Positions 7,985 through 16,442 of a stretch of 64,000 nt of DNA are shown here, one piece after another. The stretch comes from Cytophagaceae bacterium ABcell3 (GTDB lineage: Bacteria; Bacteroidota; Bacteroidia; Cytophagales; Cytophagaceae): positions 3,680,584 through 3,744,583 of the forward strand of contig CP133159.1 of the NCBI GenBank assembly GCA_030913385.1, given 5' to 3'. The first letter of the stretch is position 1. Each line of letters begins with the position of its first letter. The translations under genes and the position numbers were made by a program. The notes beneath the pieces were generated by a model. That model was not told the origin of the DNA. It saw only the letters and a list, made by a program, of their open reading frames with translations, and did not search any database.

Positions 7985-9535
7985 TTAACATATGTAAAAA
8001 ACCGGCCCTGAGCGCTCGCCAGGCCGGTTTTTTATTGTCATCCTTTCAAATACGTCTTTCAGACCCCGAATTATGTTAAAAATTGACTTATGCCATGCTG
8101 AAAAACTCAGAAAATAGAGTGCCTGCCTGGTCAATTTGACCAGGTTGAGCACCAGGATTATTGAGGCGATCCACGTTTGGCTGGTATTCTTAAGTCTGGC
8201 ACGGATACGGTTCATCCCATAGCTGTTTTTTGCTTGTCCAAACTTTCCTTCAACCGGATTCCTCTCTCCTGGACTTACGTGGTTTTCCACTGCCTTTGCG
8301 GATGGCCTGCCCAAAGGTTTGGCTGCCAGTTTTATTCCTTTTCCCTTCAACCACTTCCGGTTTTCACGGGTGCAGTAAATTTTGTCTGCCAGTACTTTGG
8401 CAGGATAAAAACCAAACCGTTTCCGATATTTTTCAACGTAATCAACAAGATGACTGCCCTCGTTAAAAGCCTCCCAGGACACAGTGTCCAGAAAGGAAAA
8501 ACCATCCACCATGCTAAGGTGGATCTTGGCTCCAAATTCAGTTTTGGCTCGTGACTTTCCCCGTACAATAGGTCGCACATGAGGCTGATGGATACTAACA
8601 ATCCGATCTGCTACATGGTGGCCCCGGTTCTTAAACATGCCAAGCTGTTGTTCATAAAGTGTCTGAATGACCCAGTATGACCGCTGTGTACGATGACACA
8701 AAGGAAAAACCTCAAAGCTGTCCAGCTGCTTTTCAATGGTCTTGAAGTTTCTTCTAAGGTATTGGAGCTGGGCTTTTATCCCTTTGCGAATTACTTTTCT
8801 TGATGGATTCTTGTTCTGGGCCACCTTCAGATAGGTTTTACGAGCTATTTTTCTGTAAGTCCTTGGTTTCTTCCCCTGGGTATTTTTACAATGAAGCTCA
8901 TCTATGATCTGTTGGGTGATTTCCCTTGCTTTGTTCAGCAGCCCCAAATCGGTTGGGTAAATGATATCTTGAGGACAGGCAGTTGCGTCAAAGATTGCCT
9001 CTCCTTTGTTAGACTCTTGCCCACTGGCAAAGGAAGGAGGGTCATTTTTTCCTTTCGTAGTTTTGTCAACTTTTTTTGGGGCTTTTTCCATGTAAAACTC
9101 ATGGATCCTTTCATTCATCGCATTGATAAGTTCCTGCCCCAACCGTTTTCTGATATCTACAAACAAAGATGGATCAAATGGAGGCTCCTTGATATAAGAA
9201 CTGTACCCCAGAAAGTATTGCAGATACATGTTTTCGGTAATCTGGGCAACTGTCTCACGATCATCCAGGTTGAGGATATGCTTGATGATCACCACTCCAA
9301 TCAGCACACGAGGGTTAAGCGCCGGTCTCCCTGTCTTTTTTGGAGGATTGCGTTTGTTGTAGAGATTGACAAGTTCATCCCATGGAATTTTGTTGCTGAG
9401 CAAAACCCACCGGTTGTTGGGGTCAAGCTGATTATGAAACGGTGTCTCGAAACCAATAATTGACAACTGGCTGGGACTTGAATATTCGCAGCGTGGTGCA
9501 CGCCTTTTAGGGGTCTTCTGCATATTTCTTTGCAC
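7985..9535 (-). CDS. IS1182/IS5-type DDE transposase
   Basis: The 516-residue protein begins with the DUF772-like N-terminal domain (GRPALNPRVLIGVVIIKHIL around residue 69, then NMYLQYFLGY). The catalytic DDE triad can be placed at Asp183 in IFDATACPQDI, Asp384 in KVLADKIYC and Glu429 in NPVEGKFGQAK. The last motif is typical of IS1182-like enzymes. A long Lys/Arg-rich linker separates the first two acids. The frame is intact. The last codons run through a strong hairpin that probably acts as the transcription terminator, so the C-terminal tail (about residues 500-516) is the least reliable part. Confidence 0.9.
   Translation of the reverse strand: MQRNMQKTPKRRAPRCEYSSPSQLSIIGFETPFHNQLDPNNRWVLLSNKIPWDELVNLYNKRNPPKKTGRPALNPRVLIGVVIIKHILNLDDRETVAQITENMYLQYFLGYSSYIKEPPFDPSLFVDIRKRLGQELINAMNERIHEFYMEKAPKKVDKTTKGKNDPPSFASGQESNKGEAIFDATACPQDIIYPTDLGLLNKAREITQQIIDELHCKNTQGKKPRTYRKIARKTYLKVAQNKNPSRKVIRKGIKAQLQYLRRNFKTIEKQLDSFEVFPLCHRTQRSYWVIQTLYEQQLGMFKNRGHHVADRIVSIHQPHVRPIVRGKSRAKTEFGAKIHLSMVDGFSFLDTVSWEAFNEGSHLVDYVEKYRKRFGFYPAKVLADKIYCTRENRKWLKGKGIKLAAKPLGRPSAKAVENHVSPGERNPVEGKFGQAKNSYGMNRIRARLKNTSQTWIASIILVLNLVKLTRQALYFLSFSAWHKSIFNIIRGLKDVFERMTIKNRPGERSGPVFYIC
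7996..8033 (-). terminator. Hairpin at the 3' end of the transposase gene
   Basis: AAAAAACCGGCC and GGCCGGTTTTTT are exact complements separated by 14 bases, a strong GC stem followed by a T run on the minus strand. It overlaps the last codons of the transposase, so it could end its transcript or shield the element from outside transcription. Confidence 0.6.
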
Positions 9536-9664
9536 TTGGACTCCCTCAAATTCATAAAAATAGTTCTAAAATCCTCTTAATGCCGCTATTTTTTATTTCT
9601 AAGCAGACCCTAAATACAATAGCTAAACACATTAAGAAAGTGTTTACTAAATGTTGAATAGGCA

Positions 9665-10396
9665 CTAAATTACTAACTCCAAGCCATCATGTGCTTTTTC
9701 TACCCCACTAACCTGGTATTCGATCATTTCATCTGCCATATGCGTAAGCAACAATCTCTTCACATTAAAGTCATTGAGATGCTCTTCTAGTTCTTTATAG
9801 TTTATATGGGCAGCCATCTTAAGTTCTACAAAGTTACATTCGCAAATAAATAAGTCCGCGCCTTCCGACAGAGGGATTAACTCATCTGTCCAACCGGTAT
9901 CACCAGAGTAAGCCAAAACTTTGCTACCAAAGGTCAACCTATAACCATGCGGATAAGTACCTTCTGAATGGACTACTGGATAAGGTTTAAAACCAACACC
10001 TTCCACTTCATATCCTTCATAAGTCTTGTATTCAATAAAATTGATATCAAAAGAATAAGAAGACCCTGGGTATAGCAGCTTAAACAATTCATGGGTTTTC
10101 TCTTCTATACCAGTAGGTCCCAGTATAGTCAAACCTTTCTCCCGTCCTGATTGAATAGAAGCATCCAGCAGAAAATAAGGCAATCCACCATAATGGTCTC
10201 CATGCAGATGAGAAATAAATATAACGTCCACATCATTAGAAGACACACCGGCACGTTTCATAGCTGGCAGAATTGTCGATCCGCAATCCAATAAAAAACC
10301 TTTACCGTTCCACTGGCTAAAAAAGCTTGTAGTAAACCTCCCTCCACTGGAAAAAGCATCTCCACACCCAATAACCTTTAACTTTACCTGATCCAT
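9665..10396 (-). CDS. MBL-fold metallohydrolase (RNase Z / phosphodiesterase-like)
   Basis: The 243-residue protein has the metallo-beta-lactamase fold. The zinc motif HLHGDH is at residues 63-68; further ligands fit the His in PVVHSEGT, the Asp in YSGDTGW and the His in LLTHMADEM near the end. The N-terminal strand (KLKVIGCGDAF) and the motif order match the ElaC/RNase Z and PhnP-type branch. No tRNA-specific exosite arm is obvious, so I do not call it RNase Z. It could be a cyclic-nucleotide or phosphonate-type phosphodiesterase. It stands alone between the IS element and the Hsp20-like gene. Confidence 0.8.
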   Translation of the reverse strand: MDQVKLKVIGCGDAFSSGGRFTTSFFSQWNGKGFLLDCGSTILPAMKRAGVSSNDVDVIFISHLHGDHYGGLPYFLLDASIQSGREKGLTILGPTGIEEKTHELFKLLYPGSSYSFDINFIEYKTYEGYEVEGVGFKPYPVVHSEGTYPHGYRLTFGSKVLAYSGDTGWTDELIPLSEGADLFICECNFVELKMAAHINYKELEEHLNDFNVKRLLLTHMADEMIEYQVSGVEKAHDGLELVI

Positions 10397-10595
10397 AAAC
10401 TTAAATAGAAAAAGAGAATCGGATACCTAATCAAACCTGTTAACCACCCGATCCTCGCTTGTTTTAACCAAGACTTTGCAATAAGTTTCGTCATGAGTGG
10501 TATATGCAAATAAAACCAGGAGCACTTAAGCTGCAAGGCATTACATTAGTCCTTAAATTACCACATAAACTGAAGCCCTACTTGCAACGCTCAAG

Positions 10596-10994
10596 TTATA
10601 TATTTTTTACCTCAATTATTCTGTTAAGATTACTTCTACTAGTTTTGAACGGAAGAATAATTCTTAAACGCTCATCCTCATTTATCGCTTCAATATTATC
10701 AAAGTCAATAAACGAAGGCAACTCAAATGCTTTCACAAACATGGGTACACTGAACAACTCTATCTCACTTACAGTATCATCTTTTAGTGTTGAAAATATA
10801 GTCAACTGATTATAGTTCAACATAATTTTGAAAGAGTTAGGATCAACTGTAGGAGCATTTACTTCTAATATAATGCTATTTTCATTTTCGACCATATCAA
10901 AGTAAGTTGCAGCAACCCCTCCGTTGATAGAGTTCAGCAAGTTAGCCTGATTGCCGAAAACTTCCAGCAGTTCTTTATTTTTTAGTAGATTCAT
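10596..10994 (-). CDS. Small Hsp20/alpha-crystallin-like protein
   Basis: The start at 10994 was chosen because a strong AGGAGG ribosome-binding site lies 6 bases upstream; a longer frame reaching 11135 adds a Cys-rich, basic segment unlike the rest. The 132-residue product has the features of an alpha-crystallin domain: the strand VSEIELFSVPMFVKAFELP, then a VDxxNIEA-like segment and LRIILPFK, close to the FxRxFxLPxxVD...I.A...GxLxIxLP pattern of small heat-shock proteins. The N-terminus is short, and the usual IxI C-terminal anchor is weak (RIIEVKNI). A chaperone role is inferred. It is a divergent member, so confidence is moderate. Confidence 0.6.
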   Translation of the reverse strand: MNLLKNKELLEVFGNQANLLNSINGGVAATYFDMVENENSIILEVNAPTVDPNSFKIMLNYNQLTIFSTLKDDTVSEIELFSVPMFVKAFELPSFIDFDNIEAINEDERLRIILPFKTSRSNLNRIIEVKNI

Positions 10995-11258
10995 ATAGCC
11001 TCCTCTCGTTAAATCTTTCTTATAATTGTAACAAAAGAAAAGCCAAAGAAATTTACAACCGGGCATAGTGCAATTACAGCACCTTCTAAAAGTCATTTTG
11101 ACAGCTTTCACCCTTACAATATGCCATTTTTTCATATTTACCTATCCGTTCAGTTGCCTCACTATATAATGCCATACTTCCAGTGTCAATCAGAAAGTAA
11201 CTTTTTGCTGCAAGACTTTGTTTTAATAAGAAAGAGTTAAAATAAAGGAAAGTGGGTT

Positions 11259-11930
11259 ATGGAAAAAAAACTGTTGAATAAAAATGTTGCCGTCCTTGTC
11301 TTGGATGGTTTTGAAGAAATAGAATTAACAGACCCGGTACAAGTATTAGTAGAAGCCGGAGCCAAAGTTTTTATCATTTCAGAAGGTTTTAAAGTAAAAG
11401 CTTGGAACAAGGGATTTTGGAGCAAAGAGTATGCAGTGGACATCCAGCTTGATGACGCTAATCCAGAAACCTTTAACGCATTGCTACTTCCAGGCGGGGT
11501 AATGAACCCAGACAAGCTTAGAATGAATCAAAAAGCTGTCGATTTTGTAAAGTATTTTGTTCAAAACAAAATGCCTATTGGCGCAATCTGCCATGGTCCT
11601 TGGACACTTATAGAAACAGGACTGATGAAAGGCCGTAAGTTAACGTCCTACCCATCTATTAAAACAGACTTAATTAATGCTGGGGCAAACTGGACAGATG
11701 CTGAAGTGGTCGTAGACCAAGGTTTAGTGACCAGTCGTAAGCCGGCGGACCTGAAAGCTTTCAACAATAAAATTCTTGAAGAGTTTGCAGAAGGGCCTCA
11801 TATCAGAGATGTTGAACGTGGCCCTATTCGGCGGGAAAAAGATATCCCTACCTATGCAGGCAACAATAGTTTGAACGAAAACATAGACGACCGCAACTGG
11901 GGAGTAGACAAACCAAGTGATTATGAGTAA
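11259..11930 (+). CDS. PfpI/DJ-1-family class I glutamine amidotransferase-like protein
   Basis: The 223-residue protein belongs to the DJ-1/PfpI superfamily. The nucleophile elbow AICHGPW places the reactive cysteine at residue 111 followed by His112, and the conserved acidic residue lies in the DGFEEIE motif near residues 17-22. Members act as proteases, deglycases or stress proteins; which activity applies cannot be told from the sequence. A Cys-to-other change is not present, so it is probably active. About 40 extra C-terminal residues, rich in Arg/Asn/Asp (DVERGPIRREKDIP), follow the usual 170-185-residue core. It ends at a strong terminator. Confidence 0.85.
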   Translation: MEKKLLNKNVAVLVLDGFEEIELTDPVQVLVEAGAKVFIISEGFKVKAWNKGFWSKEYAVDIQLDDANPETFNALLLPGGVMNPDKLRMNQKAVDFVKYFVQNKMPIGAICHGPWTLIETGLMKGRKLTSYPSIKTDLINAGANWTDAEVVVDQGLVTSRKPADLKAFNNKILEEFAEGPHIRDVERGPIRREKDIPTYAGNNSLNENIDDRNWGVDKPSDYE

Positions 11931-11960
11931 AAAAAGCCGGCACTTTTGCCGGTTTTTTTT
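11931..11960 (+). terminator. Intrinsic terminator after the PfpI-like gene
   Basis: CCGGCA and TGCCGG form a GC-rich stem (extended by G-T and A-T pairs) with a CTTT loop, followed by eight T residues. It begins directly after the stop codon. Confidence 0.85.
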
Positions 11961-12018
11961 ATGCATGGCAGATGATTTTTTTCTAACTTTAACAATCAAA
12001 CAATAAAAACCCTTTGCC

Positions 12019-14154
12019 GTGCACACGAAAGAGTCTGTTTTAAAAGATATTTTTGGATATAATTCTTTTCGCCCCTTACAGGAGGATATTATCAACCATG
12101 TTTTGTCAGGAAATGACGCGCTGGTTCTTATGCCTACCGGCGGTGGAAAGTCTCTATGTTTCCAGATACCTGCGCTTGTTATGGACGGCATATGTGTAGT
12201 TATCTCCCCACTGATATCTTTGATGAAGGACCAGACAGAGCAGTTGAACAACTGCGGTGTAAAGTCTGCCTTTATAAACAGCAGCATGTCCTATCAAGAG
12301 GTAAGAGACGCCAAAGAAGCCTGCATCTCAGGAACGCTTAAACTTCTTTATGTTTCTCCAGAAAAAATATTCAGCGATGGCTTTATTGATTTTCTAAAAA
12401 AGCTAAAAATAAACCTTTTTGCTATAGATGAGGCCCACTGCGTATCGTTTTGGGGGCATGACTTTCGACCAGAATATACTAAACTAAAAGAGCTTAAAGA
12501 AGCATTTCCTTCAGTACCACTCATAGCTTTAACAGCCACCGCAGACAAGCTGACCCGAAAAGATATACTTGACCAATTGGGGCTTCCAGAGGCTAAGGTT
12601 TTTATCACTTCTTTTGACCGCCCTAATATTTCGTTGAGTGTTTCTCCGGGCAACCGCAGGCTTGAGAAAATTCTCAATTTTCTTAACGGTCACAAAAATG
12701 AATCTGGCATTATCTACTGCCTCAGTAGAAAAGCAACGGAAAAAGTGGCCGAAAACCTGCGCAATCATGGCCTGAACGCCGAAGCCTACCATGCCGGTTT
12801 AAACTCTCAAATCCGTAGCGATATCCAAGAGCGGTTTATTAAAGACGATATAGAAATCGTATGTGCAACCATCGCCTTTGGCATGGGCATCAACAAGCCG
12901 AATGTACGTTGGGTAATCCATTATAACCTACCTAAAAATGTAGAAAACTTTTATCAAGAAATTGGCCGTGCCGGCAGAGATGGCTTACCTTCTGACACCT
13001 TGCTCTTCTATAGTCATGGAGATATGATTACCCATATGACTATGTTGGCAGAAGCAAGTGACGAAAGAAAAAAACTTCAGGAGGCGAAACTGAAGCGGAT
13101 GATGCAATATGCAGAAACGCCAGTTTGTCGCAGAAGGATTCTCTTAAGCTACTTTAATGAAGAAACCACGACCGATTGCGGCAACTGTGATGTTTGCAGA
13201 AACCCTAGAAAATTGGTCGATGCTACTATTCCAGCCATGAAAGCTTTAAGTGCAATTGCCAGAACTGGAGAAAAAGTAGGTATTGGTCTGCTAACAGACA
13301 TCCTAAGGGGAAGCCATAACCGTAACATCATTTCTAAAGGCTATGACAAGATTAAGACTTTTGGTGCCGGGAAAGACCTGAAAACTGAAGAGTGGCATGA
13401 TTACCTTCAGCAAATGCTCAATGCTGGTATTGTAGACATCGCCTATGATGAGAACCATGTACTTAAACTCAACAACACCAGTTGGAAGGTGCTAAAAGAA
13501 AACTTACCAGTAAAGCTCGTAAAACTTTCAGACCAAGGGTTTGCCAAAACCACCAAGCATGAGCCTGTAAAATCTGCCAATGCTTTACTTTATGACGAAC
13601 TCTTTGAAAGGCTAAGAAAATTACGAAAAGAGCTTGCAGACAATCAAAACGTTCCTGCTTATATCGTATTCAGTGATGTCACCTTAAAAGAAATGGCTGA
13701 GCAAAAACCCTCCACACCAGACGACTTGTTGGAAATAACAGGAGTGGGAAAACAAAAATTCAACTTATACGGCGATTATTTTCTACATGAAATTCAGACT
13801 TTTATCAAAGAGCATTCTGAAAAAGGCAAAAAAATAAAAGGTTCTACGTACGTGGAAACTTTTAATCTTTACAAAGAAGGTTTGTCTATGGAAGAAATAG
13901 CAAAAGAAAGAAACCTTAATATTATAACCATTGCCTCACATTTGGTATATCTATATGAAAAAGGTCATGCCATTAACCTAAAAAAATACATTACCCAAGA
14001 AGAGATTGAGAAAATCAAAAAGGCTGTTGAAGCCACAACAGGTAATTACAAAGAAGCCAAACCGATATTTGAATACTTCAATGGCGAAATAAATTATGAC
14101 AAAATCAGAATTGCCCTTGCCCTTTTGAAGAAGGAAAGCTTGGTAAAAGAATAA
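12019..14154 (+). CDS. recQ: ATP-dependent DNA helicase RecQ
   Basis: The 711-residue superfamily 2 helicase unwinds DNA 3'-5' in recombination and replication-fork repair. A GTG start gives the usual short N-terminus before the FRPLQ motif 0 (residues 17-21). Walker A is at 39-46 (PTGGGKS) and the DEAH box at 137-140. The RQC zinc-binding cysteines are visible at CRRRILLSYF...CGNCDVC, followed by a winged helix. An HRDC domain spans about 525-595. A C-terminal helix-turn-helix region (about 610-705, TYVETFNLYKEGLSMEEIA...) matches the helicase HTH domain often added to Bacteroidota RecQ. The stop lies 3 bases from the stop of the convergent glycosyltransferase gene. Confidence 0.95.
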   Translation: MHTKESVLKDIFGYNSFRPLQEDIINHVLSGNDALVLMPTGGGKSLCFQIPALVMDGICVVISPLISLMKDQTEQLNNCGVKSAFINSSMSYQEVRDAKEACISGTLKLLYVSPEKIFSDGFIDFLKKLKINLFAIDEAHCVSFWGHDFRPEYTKLKELKEAFPSVPLIALTATADKLTRKDILDQLGLPEAKVFITSFDRPNISLSVSPGNRRLEKILNFLNGHKNESGIIYCLSRKATEKVAENLRNHGLNAEAYHAGLNSQIRSDIQERFIKDDIEIVCATIAFGMGINKPNVRWVIHYNLPKNVENFYQEIGRAGRDGLPSDTLLFYSHGDMITHMTMLAEASDERKKLQEAKLKRMMQYAETPVCRRRILLSYFNEETTTDCGNCDVCRNPRKLVDATIPAMKALSAIARTGEKVGIGLLTDILRGSHNRNIISKGYDKIKTFGAGKDLKTEEWHDYLQQMLNAGIVDIAYDENHVLKLNNTSWKVLKENLPVKLVKLSDQGFAKTTKHEPVKSANALLYDELFERLRKLRKELADNQNVPAYIVFSDVTLKEMAEQKPSTPDDLLEITGVGKQKFNLYGDYFLHEIQTFIKEHSEKGKKIKGSTYVETFNLYKEGLSMEEIAKERNLNIITIASHLVYLYEKGHAINLKKYITQEEIEKIKKAVEATTGNYKEAKPIFEYFNGEINYDKIRIALALLKKESLVKE

Positions 14155-14157
14155 AAG

Positions 14158-15153
14158 CTAGACCCCTAAGCTTTCCCTGAAAATTTCTTTTAATCCGGCT
14201 TTGTCTGATACCAAGTAATCATCTTTTCTTGGATTGTTTATGGTAATCATTTCACCGATATATCCTGCCAGAAACAGTTGAACCCCAATAATAATGGCTA
14301 CCAAAGCCAAATAGAACCAGGTATTGTTCACAACATCCCTACCCAATGTACCTCTAGATACATTGACCAGTTTCTCTACAAGCAGGTAAACGCTGGTAAT
14401 AAGACCGAACAAAAAAGAAATAAAACCTAAGGTGCCAAAAAAGTGCATAGGGCGCTTCTTAAACTTAGACACGAAGGTTATGGACAACAAATCAAGAAAA
14501 CCATAAATAAACCTTTCCATTCCAAACTTGGTTTCTCCATACTTCCTGGCCTGGTGCTGCACTACCTTTTCTCCTATACGGTTAAATCCATGCCATTTGG
14601 CTATAACAGGTATGTAACGGTGCATTTCGCCATACAGGTCAATACTTTTTACCACTTTCCGGTTATAGGCCTTTAAACCACAGTTAAAATCATGAAGTTT
14701 AATTCCTGCTATTTTACTGGTAACGTAATTGAAAACCTTAGTAGGAATAGTTTTAGAGATTGGATCATACCTTTTTTTCTTCCAGCCAGAAACCAGATCA
14801 TAGTTATCCTCCTTAATCATCTTAAAAAGCTCTGGAATTTCATCTGGAGAATCCTGTAGGTCTGCATCCATTGTTATAATAACATCGCCTTTGCAAATCC
14901 TAAAACCCATATGCAATGCAGCAGATTTCCCGTAGTTCCTATTGAACTTTATGCCTTTTACGTCAGGGTTTCTTCTATTAAGCTCTTTAATAATTGACCA
15001 TGAATTGTCCCTACTCCCATCATCTACAAAAATAATTTCATAGCTGAAGCCATGTTCATCCATGACATTGCCTATCCAGGCAGCTAATTCAGGGAGTGAT
15101 TCTTCTTCATCAAGTAAAGGTATAATTACTGAAATATCCAGCTTCTCAGCCAT
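14158..15153 (-). CDS. Family 2 glycosyltransferase (dolichyl/undecaprenyl-phosphate sugar synthase type)
   Basis: The 331-residue protein has an N-terminal GT-A domain. It shows the VVIPLLDEEESL-type first strand, VDDGSRDNS at residues 43-51 and the metal-binding DAD at 96-98 followed by LQDSPDEIPE. Two hydrophobic helices at about 235-258 and 272-298 anchor the C-terminus. This layout is that of DPM1/ArnC/GtrB-like enzymes, which load a sugar onto a polyprenyl phosphate at the inner membrane. The donor sugar cannot be told. It is the last gene of a minus-strand unit with the inactive dihydroorotase homologue (11-base gap) and the BatA-like gene. Confidence 0.88.
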   Translation of the reverse strand: MAEKLDISVIIPLLDEEESLPELAAWIGNVMDEHGFSYEIIFVDDGSRDNSWSIIKELNRRNPDVKGIKFNRNYGKSAALHMGFRICKGDVIITMDADLQDSPDEIPELFKMIKEDNYDLVSGWKKKRYDPISKTIPTKVFNYVTSKIAGIKLHDFNCGLKAYNRKVVKSIDLYGEMHRYIPVIAKWHGFNRIGEKVVQHQARKYGETKFGMERFIYGFLDLLSITFVSKFKKRPMHFFGTLGFISFLFGLITSVYLLVEKLVNVSRGTLGRDVVNNTWFYLALVAIIIGVQLFLAGYIGEMITINNPRKDDYLVSDKAGLKEIFRESLGV

Positions 15154-15164
15154 AAAAGTTTGTT

Positions 15165-16439
15165 TTACAAAAAATTCTCATTTACAAAGTATCTGCCTTT
15201 ATTAAAAACAGCTACTGCATGTCCTTTCAATTTCTTTCCCACAAAGGGAGAGTTTGCCGATTTAGACTTAATATGTTTCTTACCAAACTCCCACTCAGCA
15301 TCTGCATTGAAAACAGTTAGGTTAGCAGGAGCCCCTTCTGCAATGTCAGGAATAGGCAAACCTAAAATTTTTCTTGGTGCCAAGGCTATTTTGTCAATAA
15401 TATCTTCTACACTTAAAGTTTTGTTCCAAGTATTAACAACAGCAAAAGCAGTTTCTAACCCGATCATTCCAAACTCTGCCAAGTCAAACTCCAAAAACTT
15501 GCTTTCAATATCCTGTGGGCTATGGTCAGAAACAATAACATCAATAGTATTATTATCTATTGCTTTCCAAAAAGCCTTAATATCTGAAGCAGTCCTAAGT
15601 GGAGGGTTAACCTTAAGGTTAGTGTCAAAAGAACTAAGTTCTGCATCTGACAAAGCCAATTGATAGGCTGCAATGTCACAAGTAACCTGAAGCCCTTTCT
15701 TCTTGGCGGCCTTGATTAGCTCCAGAGACACAGGGCTGGAAACATGCGCAAAGTGAATTTTACCACCTGCATATTCCAAAATTCTTAAATCCCTTTCCAC
15801 CATCAACTCTTCTGCAAGTTTGGGTAGCCCTTTCAAGCCAAGACGGGTACTTACTTTACCCTCGTTCATTTGCCCCGAATGAGACAACAATTTGTCTTCG
15901 GCATGATTGATCAGTAATCCATTAAACTTTTGAAGGTACTGTAATGTTTTCAGCAACACATCAGAATGCCACACAGGCTTAGTACCGTCGGAGAAAGCAA
16001 CTGCCCCTTCGTGGTGAAGGTCAATCATTTCAGACAACTCCTCTCCCTTCAGGTTTAAGGTTACCGCAGCCACTGGGTATACATCAACAAGCGCTTTTTC
16101 AGCTTTCGTCTTCACATAAGCCAGCACATCTTTGGTGTGAATAGGTGGGTTGGTGTCAGGCATGGCAGCAATACCAGTAAAACCACCAGAAGCAGCTGCA
16201 TTTGTCACTGTAGTAAGGTCTTCTTTATGTTCGTTACCAGGATCGCCGGTAAAAACACGCATATCAAACCATCCAGCGGAAACTTTAAGGTTGTTTCCTT
16301 CTACTACTTTATCTGCTTCTATGTTACCCTCATCTGTAATTTGCTTTATGATACCATCCTCTATAAGAATGTTTTTAATAGTCTTGTTTAAACTGTTGCC
16401 CGGGGCAATGATTTCAGCAGATCTAATAAGAATCTTCAT
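15165..16439 (-). CDS. Dihydroorotase homologue lacking the HxH metal motif (PyrC'-like)
   Basis: The 424-residue protein is clearly a class I dihydroorotase by overall sequence: GDPGNEHKEDL, GGFTGIAAMPDTNPP, the NHAED and AHVSS segments, and SDHSPQ near residue 312. Yet the DxHxH metal motif that binds zinc is replaced by D59-M-R-V-F63, and the substrate arginine that normally follows (HLR) is a Gly. The family's pseudo-enzyme branch (PyrC' of Pseudomonas) has lost the same site and acts as a structural partner of aspartate carbamoyltransferase. I therefore infer a non-catalytic or altered role. It is sandwiched between the BatA-like gene (3-base gap) and a glycosyltransferase in one operon. 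Confidence 0.85.
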   Translation of the reverse strand: MKILIRSAEIIAPGNSLNKTIKNILIEDGIIKQITDEGNIEADKVVEGNNLKVSAGWFDMRVFTGDPGNEHKEDLTTVTNAAASGGFTGIAAMPDTNPPIHTKDVLAYVKTKAEKALVDVYPVAAVTLNLKGEELSEMIDLHHEGAVAFSDGTKPVWHSDVLLKTLQYLQKFNGLLINHAEDKLLSHSGQMNEGKVSTRLGLKGLPKLAEELMVERDLRILEYAGGKIHFAHVSSPVSLELIKAAKKKGLQVTCDIAAYQLALSDAELSSFDTNLKVNPPLRTASDIKAFWKAIDNNTIDVIVSDHSPQDIESKFLEFDLAEFGMIGLETAFAVVNTWNKTLSVEDIIDKIALAPRKILGLPIPDIAEGAPANLTVFNADAEWEFGKKHIKSKSANSPFVGKKLKGHAVAVFNKGRYFVNENFL

Positions 16440-16442
16440 AAA

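Larger units (their letters stand above)
7962..9611 (-). mobile_element. IS1182/IS5-type insertion sequence, intact
   Basis: A 1650-bp element carries one transposase gene on the minus strand. Its ends are inverted repeats: AGGGTCTGCT at the left (7962-7971) and AGCAGACCCT at the right (9602-9611), with weaker pairing further in. The tetranucleotide AAAT is found directly outside both ends (7958-7961 and 9612-9615), as expected for a target-site duplication. A shorter element at 19176-19430 has closely related ends and the same flanking AAAT. The open transposase frame and the clean ends suggest a functional copy. Assignment to IS1182 rather than another IS5-type group is from protein features only. 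Confidence 0.85.

Noticed and set aside
8177-9463. Several plus-strand frames of 78-190 codons
   Set aside because: They are antisense to the intact transposase gene and show no protein-like composition.
10995-11135. Longer N-terminus for the Hsp20-like gene
   Set aside because: An AGGAGG site sits 6 bases before the internal ATG at 10994, and the extra 47 residues look non-coding.
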